Shown here: positions 18,146-26,884 of the stretch, in pieces
Position numbering within the stretch: position 1 is the stretch's first letter
Layout: each line of letters begins with the position of its first letter
NCBI RefSeq assembly: GCF_024320865.1
Contig: NZ_JANDBD010000002.1
Coordinates: 620,001 to 684,000 of the forward strand
DNA from: Mycolicibacterium arenosum
Lineage (GTDB): Bacteria > Actinomycetota > Actinomycetes > Mycobacteriales > Mycobacteriaceae
Direction: 5' to 3'
DNA length: 64,000 nt
The notes under the pieces: generated by a model
Told to the model about the DNA's origin: nothing
What the model saw: only the letters and a program-made list of their open reading frames with translations
Databases searched by the model: none
Made by a program: the position numbers and the translations under genes

Positions 18146-19075
18146 GTGACGATTCGACTCCTCGGTCGTACCGAAATCCGCCACTTGGCGAAGGAACTCG
18201 ACTTCCGACCTCGGAAAGCCTTCGGCCAGAACTTCGTACACGACGCCAACACCGTGCGACGTATCGTCTCCGCGTCCGGCGTCAACCGCCACGACCACGT
18301 TCTCGAGGTCGGCCCCGGCCTCGGCTCGCTGACCCTAGCGCTGCTCGACCGCGGCGCCAAGGTGACGGCCGTCGAGATCGATCCCGTGCTGTTCCATCAG
18401 CTGCCCAAAACCGTGGCCGACCACTCGCACAGCGAGGTACACCGCCTGAACGTCATCAACAAGGACGTCCTGACGGTCACCGGCGAGGAGGAGGGGCTCG
18501 AAGAGCCGCCGACCGCCGTGGTGGCCAACCTGCCGTACAACATCGCGGTGCCCGCGATCCTGCACCTGCTCGCTACCTTCCCGACCGTTCGCACCGTCAT
18601 GGTGATGGTTCAGGCCGAGGTCGCCGAGCGACTCGCCGCCGAACCGGGCGGTAAGGACTACGGCGTGCCGAGTGCCAAGGTCCGGTTCTACGGCAAGGTC
18701 CGCAGGCACGGCATGGTGTCGCCGACCGTGTTCTGGCCCATTCCGCGCGTCTACTCGGGGCTGGTCCGGCTGGACCGCTATGAGGAATCGCCGTGGCCGG
18801 TGGAGGCGGGCTTCCGCGACCAGGTCTTCGAACTCATCGACATCGCGTTCGCGCAGCGGCGCAAGACGTCGCGCAACGCGTTCGCCGAGTGGGCCGGTTC
18901 CGGCAACGAGTCCGCGGAGCGACTGCTGTCCGCCAGCATCGATCCGTCCCGTCGCGGCGAGACGCTGTCGATCGCCGATTTCGTCCGGCTGCTACAGCGG
19001 TCCGGCACGTGGCCGCCGCAGGCCCCGGAAACGGCCGGGGACAGCGGCGACGACGAGCACGTCCACGCCTTCTGA
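18146..19075 (+). CDS. ksgA: 16S rRNA dimethyladenosine transferase
   Basis: A 309-residue SAM-dependent enzyme that dimethylates A1518 and A1519 of 16S r[24 protein letters not shown] (SAM motif I), VTAVEID and NLPYN (catalytic motif IV) occur in order. GTG 18146, one base after the rpfB stop, is preferred; GTG 18134 inside rpfB would add four residues. The tight spacing makes rpfB-ksgA one operon, as in M. tuberculosis, where ispE normally follows. Here two minus-strand genes intervene. Confidence 0.95.
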   Translation: MTIRLLGRTEIRHLAKELDFRPRKAFGQNFVHDANTVRRIVSASGVNRHDHVLEVGPGLGSLTLALLDRGAKVTAVEIDPVLFHQLPKTVADHSHSEVHRLNVINKDVLTVTGEEEGLEEPPTAVVANLPYNIAVPAILHLLATFPTVRTVMVMVQAEVAERLAAEPGGKDYGVPSAKVRFYGKVRRHGMVSPTVFWPIPRVYSGLVRLDRYEESPWPVEAGFRDQVFELIDIAFAQRRKTSRNAFAEWAGSGNESAERLLSASIDPSRRGETLSIADFVRLLQRSGTWPPQAPETAGDSGDDEHVHAF

Positions 19076-19080
19076 CGCGG

Positions 19081-20577
19081 TCAGTCCTCCGACTCCTTGG
19101 CGTCCTTCGCCAGGAATTCAGCCTGCAGCGGGGTTTCAGCCACGATCGGGTAGTTGCCGGTGATCCCGACGCGCTCTTGAGCGACCGCTAGCACGCGGCC
19201 GCGCACGGCGTACCACCCGCCGATGAGTGCGGGGACGATAACCAGCAATGCGACGGCGTTCCAGTAGTTCTCGATGCACATGAGCAGCGTCACCGCGGCC
19301 AGGAACGCCAAGGTGGCGTAACTGGTGTAAGGCGTACCGAACAATCTGAACGCCGGCCGCTCCAGGATCCCCGTCTGCGACCAGCGGTACATCTGAATCT
19401 GGCAGATCACGATCGTGGCCCAGGACGCGATGATGCCGAGCGCCGACAGGTCGAGCGCGATGTTGAACGCCTCTGCCGGAACCACCAGGTTGAGGAAGAC
19501 GCCGACGACGGTGAAGCACGCCGTCAGCGCGATACCCGCCCACGGCACACCGCGTTTGGACATCTTCGAGGTGAACACCGGTGCGCTGCCGTTCAGCGAC
19601 ATCGACCGCAGGATGCGACCGGTCGAGTAGAGGCCGGCGTTGAGACTCGACAGTGCCGCGGTCAGCACGACGAAGTTCATGATGTCACCGGCGGCGGGCA
19701 CACCGATGCTGGAGAAGAACGTGACGAACGGGCTGGTGCCGGCCTTGTAGGCGGTGTACGGCAGCAACAGTGCGAGCAGGATCAGCGACCCGACGTAGAA
19801 CACTGCGATGCGGAAGATCACAGAGTTGATGGCCTTGGGCATGACCTTGGCGGGGTTCTCCGTCTCGCCGGCCGCGGTTCCGACCAATTCCACTGCGGCG
19901 TAGGCGAATATAACGCCCGACGTGATGACGACGAGGGCAAGCAGACCGTTCGGCAGAATGCCTCCGTTGTCGGCGATCACCGACGGACCGGTGGTCGCGC
20001 CCTGCACCGTGAAACGACCGGCCAGGAATACGATTCCGACCACCAGGAAGGTCACCAGCGCGACCACCTTGATCAACGCCGCCCAGAACTCCATCTCTCC
20101 GAACCACTTGACCGAGATCATGTTGATGCTCAACACGATCACCAGTGCGATCAGGGCTATCACCCACTGCGGTATAGCTTCGAAGGCTCCCCAGTAGTGC
20201 ATGTAGAGCGCGATGGCGGTCACGTCGACGATCGACGTACACGCCCAGTTGAAGAAGTACATCCAGCCGGCGACGTAAGCGGCCTTCTCGCCGAGGAATT
20301 CACGCGCGTAGGACACGAACGACCCGGATGACGGCCGGTGCAGCACCAACTCACCCAGTGCGCGCAGGATGAAGAAGACGAACACCCCGCACACCGCGTA
20401 GACGATGAACAGGCCGGGGCCGGCGCTGGCGAGTCGGCTGCCTGCGCCCATGAACAAGCCGGTGCCGATGGCGCCGCCGATCGCAATCATCTGCAACTGG
20501 CGGGGTTTCAGGCCCTTGTCATAGCCCTCTTCTTCGTGGGCGAGCGCGGAGTTGTCGTATTCGGTAGGGGTCGACAT
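19081..20577 (-). CDS. Amino acid permease of the APC family (AnsP-like)
   Basis: A 498-residue transporter with twelve predicted membrane helices. The opening [20 protein letters not shown] (about residues 24-43) is the APC signature of the AAT subfamily. Helix 6 ([19 protein letters not shown]) carries the E-L-x-G-x-x-A-x-E motif. Overall the sequence resembles L-asparagine permease AnsP more than CycA or LysP, but substrate assignment by reading is uncertain. It takes up amino acids by proton symport. It lies between ksgA and ispE on the opposite strand, an insertion relative to M. tuberculosis. Confidence 0.8.
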   Translation of the reverse strand: MSTPTEYDNSALAHEEEGYDKGLKPRQLQMIAIGGAIGTGLFMGAGSRLASAGPGLFIVYAVCGVFVFFILRALGELVLHRPSSGSFVSYAREFLGEKAAYVAGWMYFFNWACTSIVDVTAIALYMHYWGAFEAIPQWVIALIALVIVLSINMISVKWFGEMEFWAALIKVVALVTFLVVGIVFLAGRFTVQGATTGPSVIADNGGILPNGLLALVVITSGVIFAYAAVELVGTAAGETENPAKVMPKAINSVIFRIAVFYVGSLILLALLLPYTAYKAGTSPFVTFFSSIGVPAAGDIMNFVVLTAALSSLNAGLYSTGRILRSMSLNGSAPVFTSKMSKRGVPWAGIALTACFTVVGVFLNLVVPAEAFNIALDLSALGIIASWATIVICQIQMYRWSQTGILERPAFRLFGTPYTSYATLAFLAAVTLLMCIENYWNAVALLVIVPALIGGWYAVRGRVLAVAQERVGITGNYPIVAETPLQAEFLAKDAKESED

Positions 20578-20633
20578 TTTCCGACGCTAACCCCGCCCGA
20601 CCGGTACCGACACTCGAGGAGGGTAAAAGTTAC

Positions 20634-20643
20634 GTTACGTAAC
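20634..20643. promoter_or_regulatory. Perfect palindrome upstream of the permease
   Basis: GTTACGTAAC, a perfect 10-bp palindrome 57 nt before the permease start and just after the kinase stop. It is preceded by an overlapping half site (GTTAC at 20629-20633). It is a plausible operator for the permease. Confidence 0.4.
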
Positions 20644-20649
20644 TATTGT

Positions 20650-21450
20650 TCACACCGGCAATGCGCGGGTGATCAGCGTGACGAACTCGGTGCACGTGTC
20701 GTATCTGAGCTCCGGGTCCTTGGCCATGGCCTTCGCGAGGATCGAATCGAAAGCGTGTGTCGCCCAGTCGATTCGGCGTGAAAATGTGGGGACCGGGGAG
20801 CGCAGATGATCATCGGCGAGCGCGAACGTCGTCGAGCGTGTGAAAGGCGTTGCTCCGGTAAGGAGTTCGACCGCGGTACAAGCCAACGCGTAGAGATCCG
20901 TTGCGGCAGTGGGGGTGCGGCCGTACAGCACCTCCGGTGCGGTGTAGGGCAGCGACGCCTCGATGTGTGTGATATCGCGCCCCAGGTGGTCGGTCAGCGC
21001 GCGTGCCACCCCGAAGTCGACGAGTACCGCGCCACGGTCTGAGAAGTGTTCCGAGAGCAAGATGTTCGTGGGCTTGACATCGCAGTGCACGACGCCGAGC
21101 GAGTGTGCGAAATCGAGGGCGGCGGCGATCTGGCCCAGCGCGACGAGAATGTCGGCCCGGTCGGTGAGGCCGCTGACGGGTCCGCCCGTGAGCAGTTCCA
21201 TGGCGAGCCAGTACGGACCGCGTTCGGTCATGGCGACGATGTGCGGGTGCCTGCAGGTGCCGGCAAAGTCGTACTCCCGCGCGAGACGGGCCAGGTGGAC
21301 GTTGTCGCGGTGGTGATCGTCGAGCACCTTCAGGGCTACCGCGGCACCGGGATCGTCGGCGTGGTGAGCGCGGTACACCGTCGCGGATCCGCCATGTCCG
21401 ACTACGCCGTCGACGACGTAGTCCCGAACGCGATCCCCCGTGGTGAGCAC
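20650..21450 (-). CDS. Soluble serine/threonine protein kinase, non-RD type
   Basis: A 266-residue protein that is essentially only a kinase domain. Glycine loop GHGGSATVY (about 18), VALK lysine (about 41), catalytic loop VHCDVKPTN (about 121), DFG (about 144), and APE (about 170) are all present. The residue before the catalytic Asp is Cys, not Arg (HCD instead of HRD), so it is a non-RD kinase that should not need activation-loop phosphorylation. There is no transmembrane helix or sensor domain, unlike PknA/B/D. The gene sits 72 nt upstream of the amino acid permease on the same strand, which may share its transcript. Confidence 0.85.
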   Translation of the reverse strand: MLTTGDRVRDYVVDGVVGHGGSATVYRAHHADDPGAAVALKVLDDHHRDNVHLARLAREYDFAGTCRHPHIVAMTERGPYWLAMELLTGGPVSGLTDRADILVALGQIAAALDFAHSLGVVHCDVKPTNILLSEHFSDRGAVLVDFGVARALTDHLGRDITHIEASLPYTAPEVLYGRTPTAATDLYALACTAVELLTGATPFTRSTTFALADDHLRSPVPTFSRRIDWATHAFDSILAKAMAKDPELRYDTCTEFVTLITRALPV

Positions 21451-21510
21451 ACGTCGAGCCTAGGGTCGGCCCGCCCACCGCACCCGTCGAGCGGGGACGA
21501 GCTGTGATCC

Positions 21511-21540
21511 TTGACACATCACGCGAGCAAACACTAGCGT
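21511..21540 (+). promoter_or_regulatory. Candidate ispE promoter
   Basis: TTGACA (21511-21516), an 18-nt spacer and TAGCGT (21535-21540) fit a SigA-type promoter. This implies a leader of about 100 nt before ispE. ispE has its own promoter here, in keeping with its separation from ksgA. Confidence 0.45.
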
Positions 21541-21648
21541 GGGAATTCTGGTGTTGCCGGGCGTACCTGGTGCTCAGCGGCGGGATTTACGAGGGGTATC
21601 TCACCACTTCCGTACTTGTCGTCGCCGCCCCGGCGATACTGTCGTGTC

Positions 21649-22617
21649 GTGCCCGCGTCCGATGGAAACACCGCATCCGAATGGGTCCCCACCGGGTCGG
21701 TGACGGTGCGCGTTCCCGGCAAGGTCAATCTGTACCTCGGTGTCGGTGACACCCGCGACGACGGCTACCACGAACTGAACACGGTGTTCCACGCCGTATC
21801 GCTGTTCGACGAGATCACCGTGCGCAGCGCCGACACCCTGTCGGTGCGGTCCACGGGTGAGGGCAGCGAGGATCTGCCGACGGACAACCGCAATCTGGCG
21901 TGGCGGGCCGCCGAACTGCTGGCCGAGCACGTCGGGCGGGCGCCGGACGTGGCGATCTCCGTCGAGAAGTCGATTCCGGTCGCCGGGGGAATGGCGGGCG
22001 GCAGCGCCGACGCCGCGGGGGTGCTCGTCGCGGTCAACACGCTGTGGGAGCTGGGTCTGCCCCGCCGAGACCTGCATGCGCTGGCCGCCGAACTCGGCAG
22101 CGACGTGCCGTTCGCGCTGCACGGCGGCACCGCGCTGGGTACCGGGCGAGGCGAACAGCTGGCAACGGTTTTGGCGCGCAACACCTTTCACTGGGTGCTC
22201 GCTTTCAGTGAGGGATCGCTGTCGACGCCGAAGGTGTTCGGCGAGCTCGACCGCCTGCGCGCCGACGGTGCCCGCGACCTGCCCGCGCGGCTCGACGATC
22301 CGGAACCGGTGCTCGCAGCGCTCGCGTCGGGCAGTGCCGACGACCTGGCCGTGTTGCTCGGCAACGATCTGCAGCCGGCGGCGCTGAGCCTCGACAGCCG
22401 GCTGCGGCGCACGCTGCGCGCGGGTGTCGACGCGGGCGCGCTGGCGGGCATCGTGTCGGGTTCCGGGCCGACGTGCGCGTTCCTCTGCCGGTCGGCGTCG
22501 GCGGCCATCGACGTCGGCGTGCAGCTGGCCGGCGAGGGCGTGTGCCGGACGGTGCGGGCCGCCAGCGGCCCGGTACACGGCGCCCGGGTGGTGCCGACGC
22601 CGTCGTCCATCACCTGA
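21649..22617 (+). CDS. ispE: 4-diphosphocytidyl-2-C-methyl-D-erythritol kinase
   Basis: A 322-residue GHMP kinase of the MEP isoprenoid pathway, phosphorylating CDP-ME at the 2-hydroxyl. [15 protein letters not shown] (about 38), [14 protein letters not shown] (ATP loop, about 105) and [12 protein letters not shown] (about 276) are the family motifs. GTG 21649 is the nearest valid start upstream of the conserved [10 protein letters not shown]. Compared with the M. tuberculosis protein as I recall it, this adds about 15 N-terminal residues. Confidence 0.94.
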   Translation: MPASDGNTASEWVPTGSVTVRVPGKVNLYLGVGDTRDDGYHELNTVFHAVSLFDEITVRSADTLSVRSTGEGSEDLPTDNRNLAWRAAELLAEHVGRAPDVAISVEKSIPVAGGMAGGSADAAGVLVAVNTLWELGLPRRDLHALAAELGSDVPFALHGGTALGTGRGEQLATVLARNTFHWVLAFSEGSLSTPKVFGELDRLRADGARDLPARLDDPEPVLAALASGSADDLAVLLGNDLQPAALSLDSRLRRTLRAGVDAGALAGIVSGSGPTCAFLCRSASAAIDVGVQLAGEGVCRTVRAASGPVHGARVVPTPSSIT

Positions 22618-22665
22618 CAACGCCGGTTGCCGTAGTGTGACGGAGGCCTCAATTCGGCCTTTGGT

Positions 22666-22694
22666 TTGTAGGTTACTTAAGAGTCTCTTAAGAT
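22666..22694 (+). promoter_or_regulatory. Promoter with embedded perfect dyad upstream of pks16
   Basis: CTTAAGAG-T-CTCTTAAG (22676-22692) is a perfect inverted repeat with 8-bp arms. It overlaps TAAGAT (22689-22694), a good -10, with TTGTAG (22666-22671) at a 17-nt spacing as -35. A dimeric repressor bound here would block the promoter. The rest of the 306-nt ispE-pks16 gap (22618-22923) holds only this promoter, the doubtful small frame below and the RBS GAGGAGG at about 22912. Confidence 0.6.
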
Positions 22695-22702
22695 GATCCG
22701 CG

Positions 22703-22927
22703 GTGAATGCCAACGGTCACGCGGACCACGCGACGACACGACCCGCCCGATGCCGGGGCGGGTGGACTCGCGTCGTCCATTCGGACGGTGACACGTTCGC
22801 TGGTGCAACACCGTTTCGAGACCTAACCGGTTCCGAAACGCGAGCGCGCCTCCAAGAAAGCGCCAAGGTTACGTCGGAGCATTACATCCGGGTATTAGCT
22901 GCCCGTAAACCGAGGAGGTTGTCGTGA
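22703..22927 (+). CDS. Doubtful 74-codon upstream frame coupled to pks16
   Basis: A GTG-started frame of 74 codons begins 8 nt after a good -10, so it could be read from a leaderless transcript. Its TGA overlaps the GTG of pks16 (GTGA at 22924-22927), the usual arrangement of coupled genes. Against it, third-position GC is clearly lower than in neighbouring genes and the product resembles nothing I know. It could be a regulatory leader or chance. Confidence 0.25.
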   Translation: MNANGHADHATTRPARCRGGWTRVVHSDGDTFAGATPFRDLTGSETRARLQESAKVTSEHYIRVLAARKPRRLS

Positions 22928-24561
22928 GCAGGTTCACGGACAAGATGTTCCGCAACGCGCGGGAGAGTGACCGGGGCATGGTCACCGGTGAGCCCTACGA
23001 GCCGGTGCGCCACACGTGGCTCGAGGTGCACGAGCGCGCCCGCCGCATCGCAGGCGGCCTCGCCGCGGCCGGTGTCGGCAAGGGTGACGCCGTCGGTGTC
23101 CTGGCGGGCTTCCCGGTGGAGATCGCCCCCACGGCCCAGGCGCTGTGGATGCGCGGTGCCAGCCTCACGATGCTGCACCAGCCGACCCCCCGTACCGACC
23201 TCGCCGTGTGGGCCGAGGACACCATGAACGTCATCGGCATGATCGAGGCCGAGGCCGTCATCGTGTCCGAGCCGTTCCTCGTCGCGATCCCCGTTCTCGA
23301 GGAGAAGGGCATCAAGGTGCTCACGATCGGCGATCTGCTCGAGGGTGAGCCGATCGACCCCGTGGAGACCGACGAGGACGACCTCGCGCTGATGCAGCTG
23401 ACGTCCGGCTCGACCGGGTCTCCGAAGGCCGTGCAGATCACCCACCGCAACATCTACTCCAACGCCGAGGCCATGTTCATCGGCGCCGAGTACGACGTCG
23501 AGAAGGACGTCATGGTCAGCTGGCTGCCCTGCTTCCACGACATGGGCATGGTCGGCTTCCTGACCATTCCGATGTACTTCGGTGCGGAGCTCGTCAAGGT
23601 CACCCCGATGGACTTCCTGCGCGACACGCTGCTGTGGGCCAAGCTCATCGACAAGTACAAGGGCACCATGACCGCGGCGCCGAACTTCGCGTACGCGCTG
23701 TTCGCGAAGCGGTTGCGCAAGCAGGCCGAGCCCGGCCAGTTCGACCTGTCGACGCTGCGCTTCGCGCTCTCGGGCGCCGAGCCCGTCGATCCCGCCGACG
23801 TCGAGGACCTGCTCGATGCCGGCAAACCGTTCGGGCTGAAGCCGTCGGCCATTCTGCCCGCATACGGCATGGCCGAGACGACGCTCGCGGTGTCGTTCTC
23901 CGAGTGCAACGCGGGCCTGGTGGTCGACGAGGTCGACGCCGACCTGCTGGCCGCGCTGCGCCGTGCGGTCCCCTCCACCAAGGGCAACACGCGGCGGCTC
24001 GCGTCGCTCGGCCCGCTGCTGCAGGATCTCGAGGCGCGCGTCGTCGACGAGAACGGCGACATCATGCCCGCTCGCGGCGTCGGCGTCATCGAGCTGCGCG
24101 GCGAGTGCGTGACGCCCGGCTACATCACCATGGGCGGCTTCCTGCCCGCGCAGGACAAGCACGGCTGGTACGACACCGGCGATCTCGGTTACCAGATGGA
24201 GAACGGTCACATCGTGGTCTGCGGCCGCGTCAAGGACGTCATCATCATGGCGGGCCGCAACATCTACCCGACCGACATCGAGCGGGCCGCGGGCCGTGTC
24301 GAGGGCGTCCGGATCGGCTGCGCCGTCGCGGTTCGGCTCGACGCCGGGCACTCGCGTGAAACCTTCGCCGTCGCAGTCGAATCCAACGCCTGGCAGAACC
24401 CGGCCGAGGTGCGACGCATCGAGCATCAGGTCGCCCACGAGGTCGTCACCGAGGTCGACGTGCGGCCGCGCAACGTCGTCGTGCTCGGCCCCGGCACCAT
24501 TCCCAAGACGTCGTCGGGCAAGCTGCGCCGCGCGAACTCGGTCTCGCTCGTCACCGGCTAG
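22924..24561 (+). CDS. pks16: Acyl-AMP/acyl-CoA ligase family protein (Pks16)
   Basis: A 545-residue adenylate-forming enzyme corresponding to Rv1013 (544 aa). The AMP-binding P-loop is [14 protein letters not shown] (about residue 158). [10 protein letters not shown] (about 318), the YDTGDLGY segment (about 417), [13 protein letters not shown] (about 437) and the C-terminal lysine in [10 protein letters not shown] (about 530) are present. It activates a fatty acid as acyl-adenylate for transfer to CoA or an acyl carrier protein. Despite its name it is not a polyketide synthase. Strong RBS GAGGAGG precedes GTG 22924. A stem-loop terminator follows. Confidence 0.9.
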   Translation: MSRFTDKMFRNARESDRGMVTGEPYEPVRHTWLEVHERARRIAGGLAAAGVGKGDAVGVLAGFPVEIAPTAQALWMRGASLTMLHQPTPRTDLAVWAEDTMNVIGMIEAEAVIVSEPFLVAIPVLEEKGIKVLTIGDLLEGEPIDPVETDEDDLALMQLTSGSTGSPKAVQITHRNIYSNAEAMFIGAEYDVEKDVMVSWLPCFHDMGMVGFLTIPMYFGAELVKVTPMDFLRDTLLWAKLIDKYKGTMTAAPNFAYALFAKRLRKQAEPGQFDLSTLRFALSGAEPVDPADVEDLLDAGKPFGLKPSAILPAYGMAETTLAVSFSECNAGLVVDEVDADLLAALRRAVPSTKGNTRRLASLGPLLQDLEARVVDENGDIMPARGVGVIELRGECVTPGYITMGGFLPAQDKHGWYDTGDLGYQMENGHIVVCGRVKDVIIMAGRNIYPTDIERAAGRVEGVRIGCAVAVRLDAGHSRETFAVAVESNAWQNPAEVRRIEHQVAHEVVTEVDVRPRNVVVLGPGTIPKTSSGKLRRANSVSLVTG

Positions 24562-24565
24562 CGGT

Positions 24566-24608
24566 TTCGGCGTGAAAACGTTCGCCTAGCGACGGTTTTC
24601 ACGCCGAA
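24566..24608. terminator. Bidirectional stem-loop after pks16
   Basis: TTCGGCGTGAAAAC (24566-24579) and GTTTTCACGCCGAA (24595-24608) form a perfect 14-bp stem around a 15-nt loop that contains a further TCGC/GCGA pairing. A and T runs sit on the loop side of the stem, so this is not a classical U-tailed terminator, but it probably separates pks16 from the ABC operon. Confidence 0.65.
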
Positions 24609-24621
24609 GTCACTGGGTAGC

Positions 24622-25596
24622 GTGATCGGTGTGACCGAAACCCCGGCCATCGAGGCGATCGATCTGGTCAAGCGCTTCGGCGACGAGCTCGCGGTCGACG
24701 GCGTCAGCTTCACCGTTGCGCAGGGCACCGTGCTCGGTCTGCTCGGCCCCAACGGTGCCGGCAAGACCACCACGGTGCGGATGATGACGACGCTCACCGT
24801 GCCGACGAGCGGAACGGCCAGGGTCGCGGGCTACGACGTGCGCACCGAGCCCGACCTGGTGCGGCGCAACATGGGTCTCACGGGGCAGGCCGCGACCGTC
24901 GACGAACTGCTCACGGGCCGCGAGAACATCCGTATGATCGGCGGGCTCTACGGCATCGGCCGCAAGGACATCAGGCGACTGGGCGACGAGCTTCTGGAGC
25001 GCTTCGACATCGTCGACGCCGCCGACCGGCCGGTCCGGTCGTACTCCGGCGGGATGCGGCGCCGCCTCGACCTGGCCGTCAGCCTCATCGCCGCGCCGCC
25101 GGTGCTGTTCCTCGACGAGCCGACGACGGGCCTCGACCCCCGCAGCCGCAGTGATCTGTGGGAGGTGTTGCGCGGCTTGGTCGCCGGAGGGACGACGCTG
25201 CTGTTGACGACGCAGTATCTCGAGGAGGCCGATCAACTCGCCGACGACATCGTCGTCATCGACCGCGGCCGCATCATCGCCCAGGGCACCCCGCTGCAGC
25301 TGAAGCGGCAGGCGGGTAACGCCAGCCTCGTCGTCACGGTGTCGCACGCGGCGAACCTCGGCGCGGCCCGCGAACTGCTCGCGCGGACCGGAGCGGACGT
25401 GCACGTCGACGAGGGCGCTCGGCAGCTCACCGCGGCGGCCGACGGCATCGCCGACCTGACGAGAGTGGCGGGCTGGCTGCAGGAGGACCGGATCGAGGTC
25501 GACGACATCGGGCTGTCGCGGCCCAGCCTCGACGACGTGTTCCTCTCGCTCACCGGGCACCGCGCCGACGACGAGGACCAGGAGGTGTCCGCGTGA
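24622..25596 (+). CDS. ABC transporter ATP-binding protein, DrrA-like
   Basis: A 324-residue ATPase subunit. Walker A GPNGAGKTTT (about residue 42), signature YSGGMRRRLDLA (about 140), Walker B VLFLDEPTTGLDP (about 161) and the H-loop region TTQYLEEADQLADD are intact. The C-terminal extension of about 100 residues is typical of DrrA/daunorubicin-resistance type exporters. GTG 24622 is used; GTG 24631 also fits. It energises the membrane partner encoded by the next gene, with which it overlaps by 4 nt. Substrate is probably a hydrophobic drug or lipid and is not determined. Confidence 0.9.
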   Translation: MIGVTETPAIEAIDLVKRFGDELAVDGVSFTVAQGTVLGLLGPNGAGKTTTVRMMTTLTVPTSGTARVAGYDVRTEPDLVRRNMGLTGQAATVDELLTGRENIRMIGGLYGIGRKDIRRLGDELLERFDIVDAADRPVRSYSGGMRRRLDLAVSLIAAPPVLFLDEPTTGLDPRSRSDLWEVLRGLVAGGTTLLLTTQYLEEADQLADDIVVIDRGRIIAQGTPLQLKRQAGNASLVVTVSHAANLGAARELLARTGADVHVDEGARQLTAAADGIADLTRVAGWLQEDRIEVDDIGLSRPSLDDVFLSLTGHRADDEDQEVSA

Positions 25597-26399
25597 CCGG
25601 GCAGCCGACGAACCTCGCGCAGCAGTCGTGGATCATGGTCAAGCGCAACATGATTCACACCAGGCGCATGCCCGAGATGCTGAGCGACGTGACGGTGCAG
25701 CCGATCATGTTCGTGCTGCTGTTCGCATTCGTGTTCGGCGCGTCGATCGCCACCAGCGGCGGCGCGTCGTACCGTGAGTTCCTTCTGCCGGGCATCCAGG
25801 CGCAGACCATCGTGTTCACCGCGTTCGTCGTGGCGTCGGGGATCACCGCCGATGTCGAGAAGGGCGTCATCGACCGGTTCCGGTCGCTGCCGATCCGTCG
25901 GTCGTCGGTGCTGATCGGCCGCAGCGTCGCCAGCCTCATCCACTCGTCGATCGGCGTGGTCGTCATGGCGATCACCGGATTGTGCATCGGGTGGCGCATC
26001 CGCGGTGGAGTCCTCGACGCCGCTCTGGCGTTCGTGCTGATCCTGGTGTTCGGCTTCGGCATGATCTGGTTCGGCATCCTGATCGGCTCGCTGATGCGGT
26101 CGGTCGAGGCCGTCAACGGTGTGATGTTCACCGTGTTGTTCCCGATCACGTTCCTGGCCAACACCTTCGCGCCGACCGAACCCATGCCGAGGTGGCTGCG
26201 AGTGGTCGCCGAGTGGAATCCGGTGTCCTCACTAGCGCAGGCGATGCGCGAACTCTGGGGCAACGGACCCGCGGCGCCGCCGGATGCACAACTGCCGCTG
26301 CATCATCCGGTGCTGTCGACGGTTCTGTGGTCGCTCGCGATGACGGCCGTGCTCGCGCCGTTCGCCCTGCGCGCCTATGCCCGCAGGACGTCCGACTAG
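25593..26399 (+). CDS. ABC-2 type permease, DrrB-like
   Basis: A 268-residue membrane protein with six predicted helices. The N-terminal amphipathic segment (SWIMVKRNMIHTRRMPEML), the cytosolic loop GVIDRFRSLPIRRSS after helix 2 (about residue 90) and the FLANTFAPTEPMPRWLR loop before the last helix (about 190) are typical of the DrrB/ABC2 family. The GTGA overlap with the ATPase gene shows that the two are made together. It is expected to export small lipophilic compounds. Confidence 0.9.
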   Translation: MTGQPTNLAQQSWIMVKRNMIHTRRMPEMLSDVTVQPIMFVLLFAFVFGASIATSGGASYREFLLPGIQAQTIVFTAFVVASGITADVEKGVIDRFRSLPIRRSSVLIGRSVASLIHSSIGVVVMAITGLCIGWRIRGGVLDAALAFVLILVFGFGMIWFGILIGSLMRSVEAVNGVMFTVLFPITFLANTFAPTEPMPRWLRVVAEWNPVSSLAQAMRELWGNGPAAPPDAQLPLHHPVLSTVLWSLAMTAVLAPFALRAYARRTSD

Positions 26400-26406
26400 C
26401 GATCGC

Positions 26407-26694
26407 TCAGCTGGTCGCCGCAACGTCGGCGCTGTGCGGGCCGAACTCGCCCGACACCTCCGAGATGCTGTTGGCGGGGAACCCTCCGCAGCGGGCGTGC
26501 TCGCGGACGGCCTCCTCGCTGGGGGCCTCGTGGATGCAGTAGATCTTGTCACCCGCGACGTAACTGGTGATCCAGCGGTACGGCACGCCCAGCGACGAGA
26601 CCACCTCGTTGGATTTCGCTGCGATGTCGGCCAGTTCGGCTTCGGTGAGCTCGCTGGCTCCGGGGATCTCTCGTTCGATCAAATAGCGCTTCAC
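26407..26694 (-). CDS. DUF4242 (SCO4226-type, nickel-binding-like) protein
   Basis: A 95-residue protein with the pattern KRYLIEREIPGASELT, then GVPYRWITSYVAGDKIYC and EAPSEEAVREHARCGGFP, which is the DUF4242 fold (a ferredoxin-like dimer). A Streptomyces member, SCO4226, is reported to bind nickel. His and Cys in IHEAP and HARCGG are candidate metal ligands. It is convergent with the ABC permease (7-nt gap). Its physiological role is unknown. Confidence 0.7.
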   Translation of the reverse strand: MKRYLIEREIPGASELTEAELADIAAKSNEVVSSLGVPYRWITSYVAGDKIYCIHEAPSEEAVREHARCGGFPANSISEVSGEFGPHSADVAATS

Positions 26695-26787
26695 GGCACT
26701 TCTCCTGTTCGTTCTCCGTAGTCACGACGGACGTCGCGCAACGGTTCAACGGTGGCTCTGGAGTGTGCGGCGCTCGTGAAGGGGTTC

Positions 26788-26803
26788 TGAAACGGGTGTT
26801 TCA
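26788..26803. promoter_or_regulatory. Inverted repeat upstream of the PGRS-like gene
   Basis: TGAAAC-GGGT-GTTTCA is a perfect 6-bp-arm dyad 81 nt before the GTG start at 26885, in the promoter region of the glycine-rich protein gene. It is a candidate operator. Confidence 0.4.
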
Positions 26804-26884
26804 CGATTGCTTCAGCGCCGCGAAGGCGACGCGCGTGACGGTGGCTCCATTCCGATCGACCCGACGACACCCATGGAGATCACG

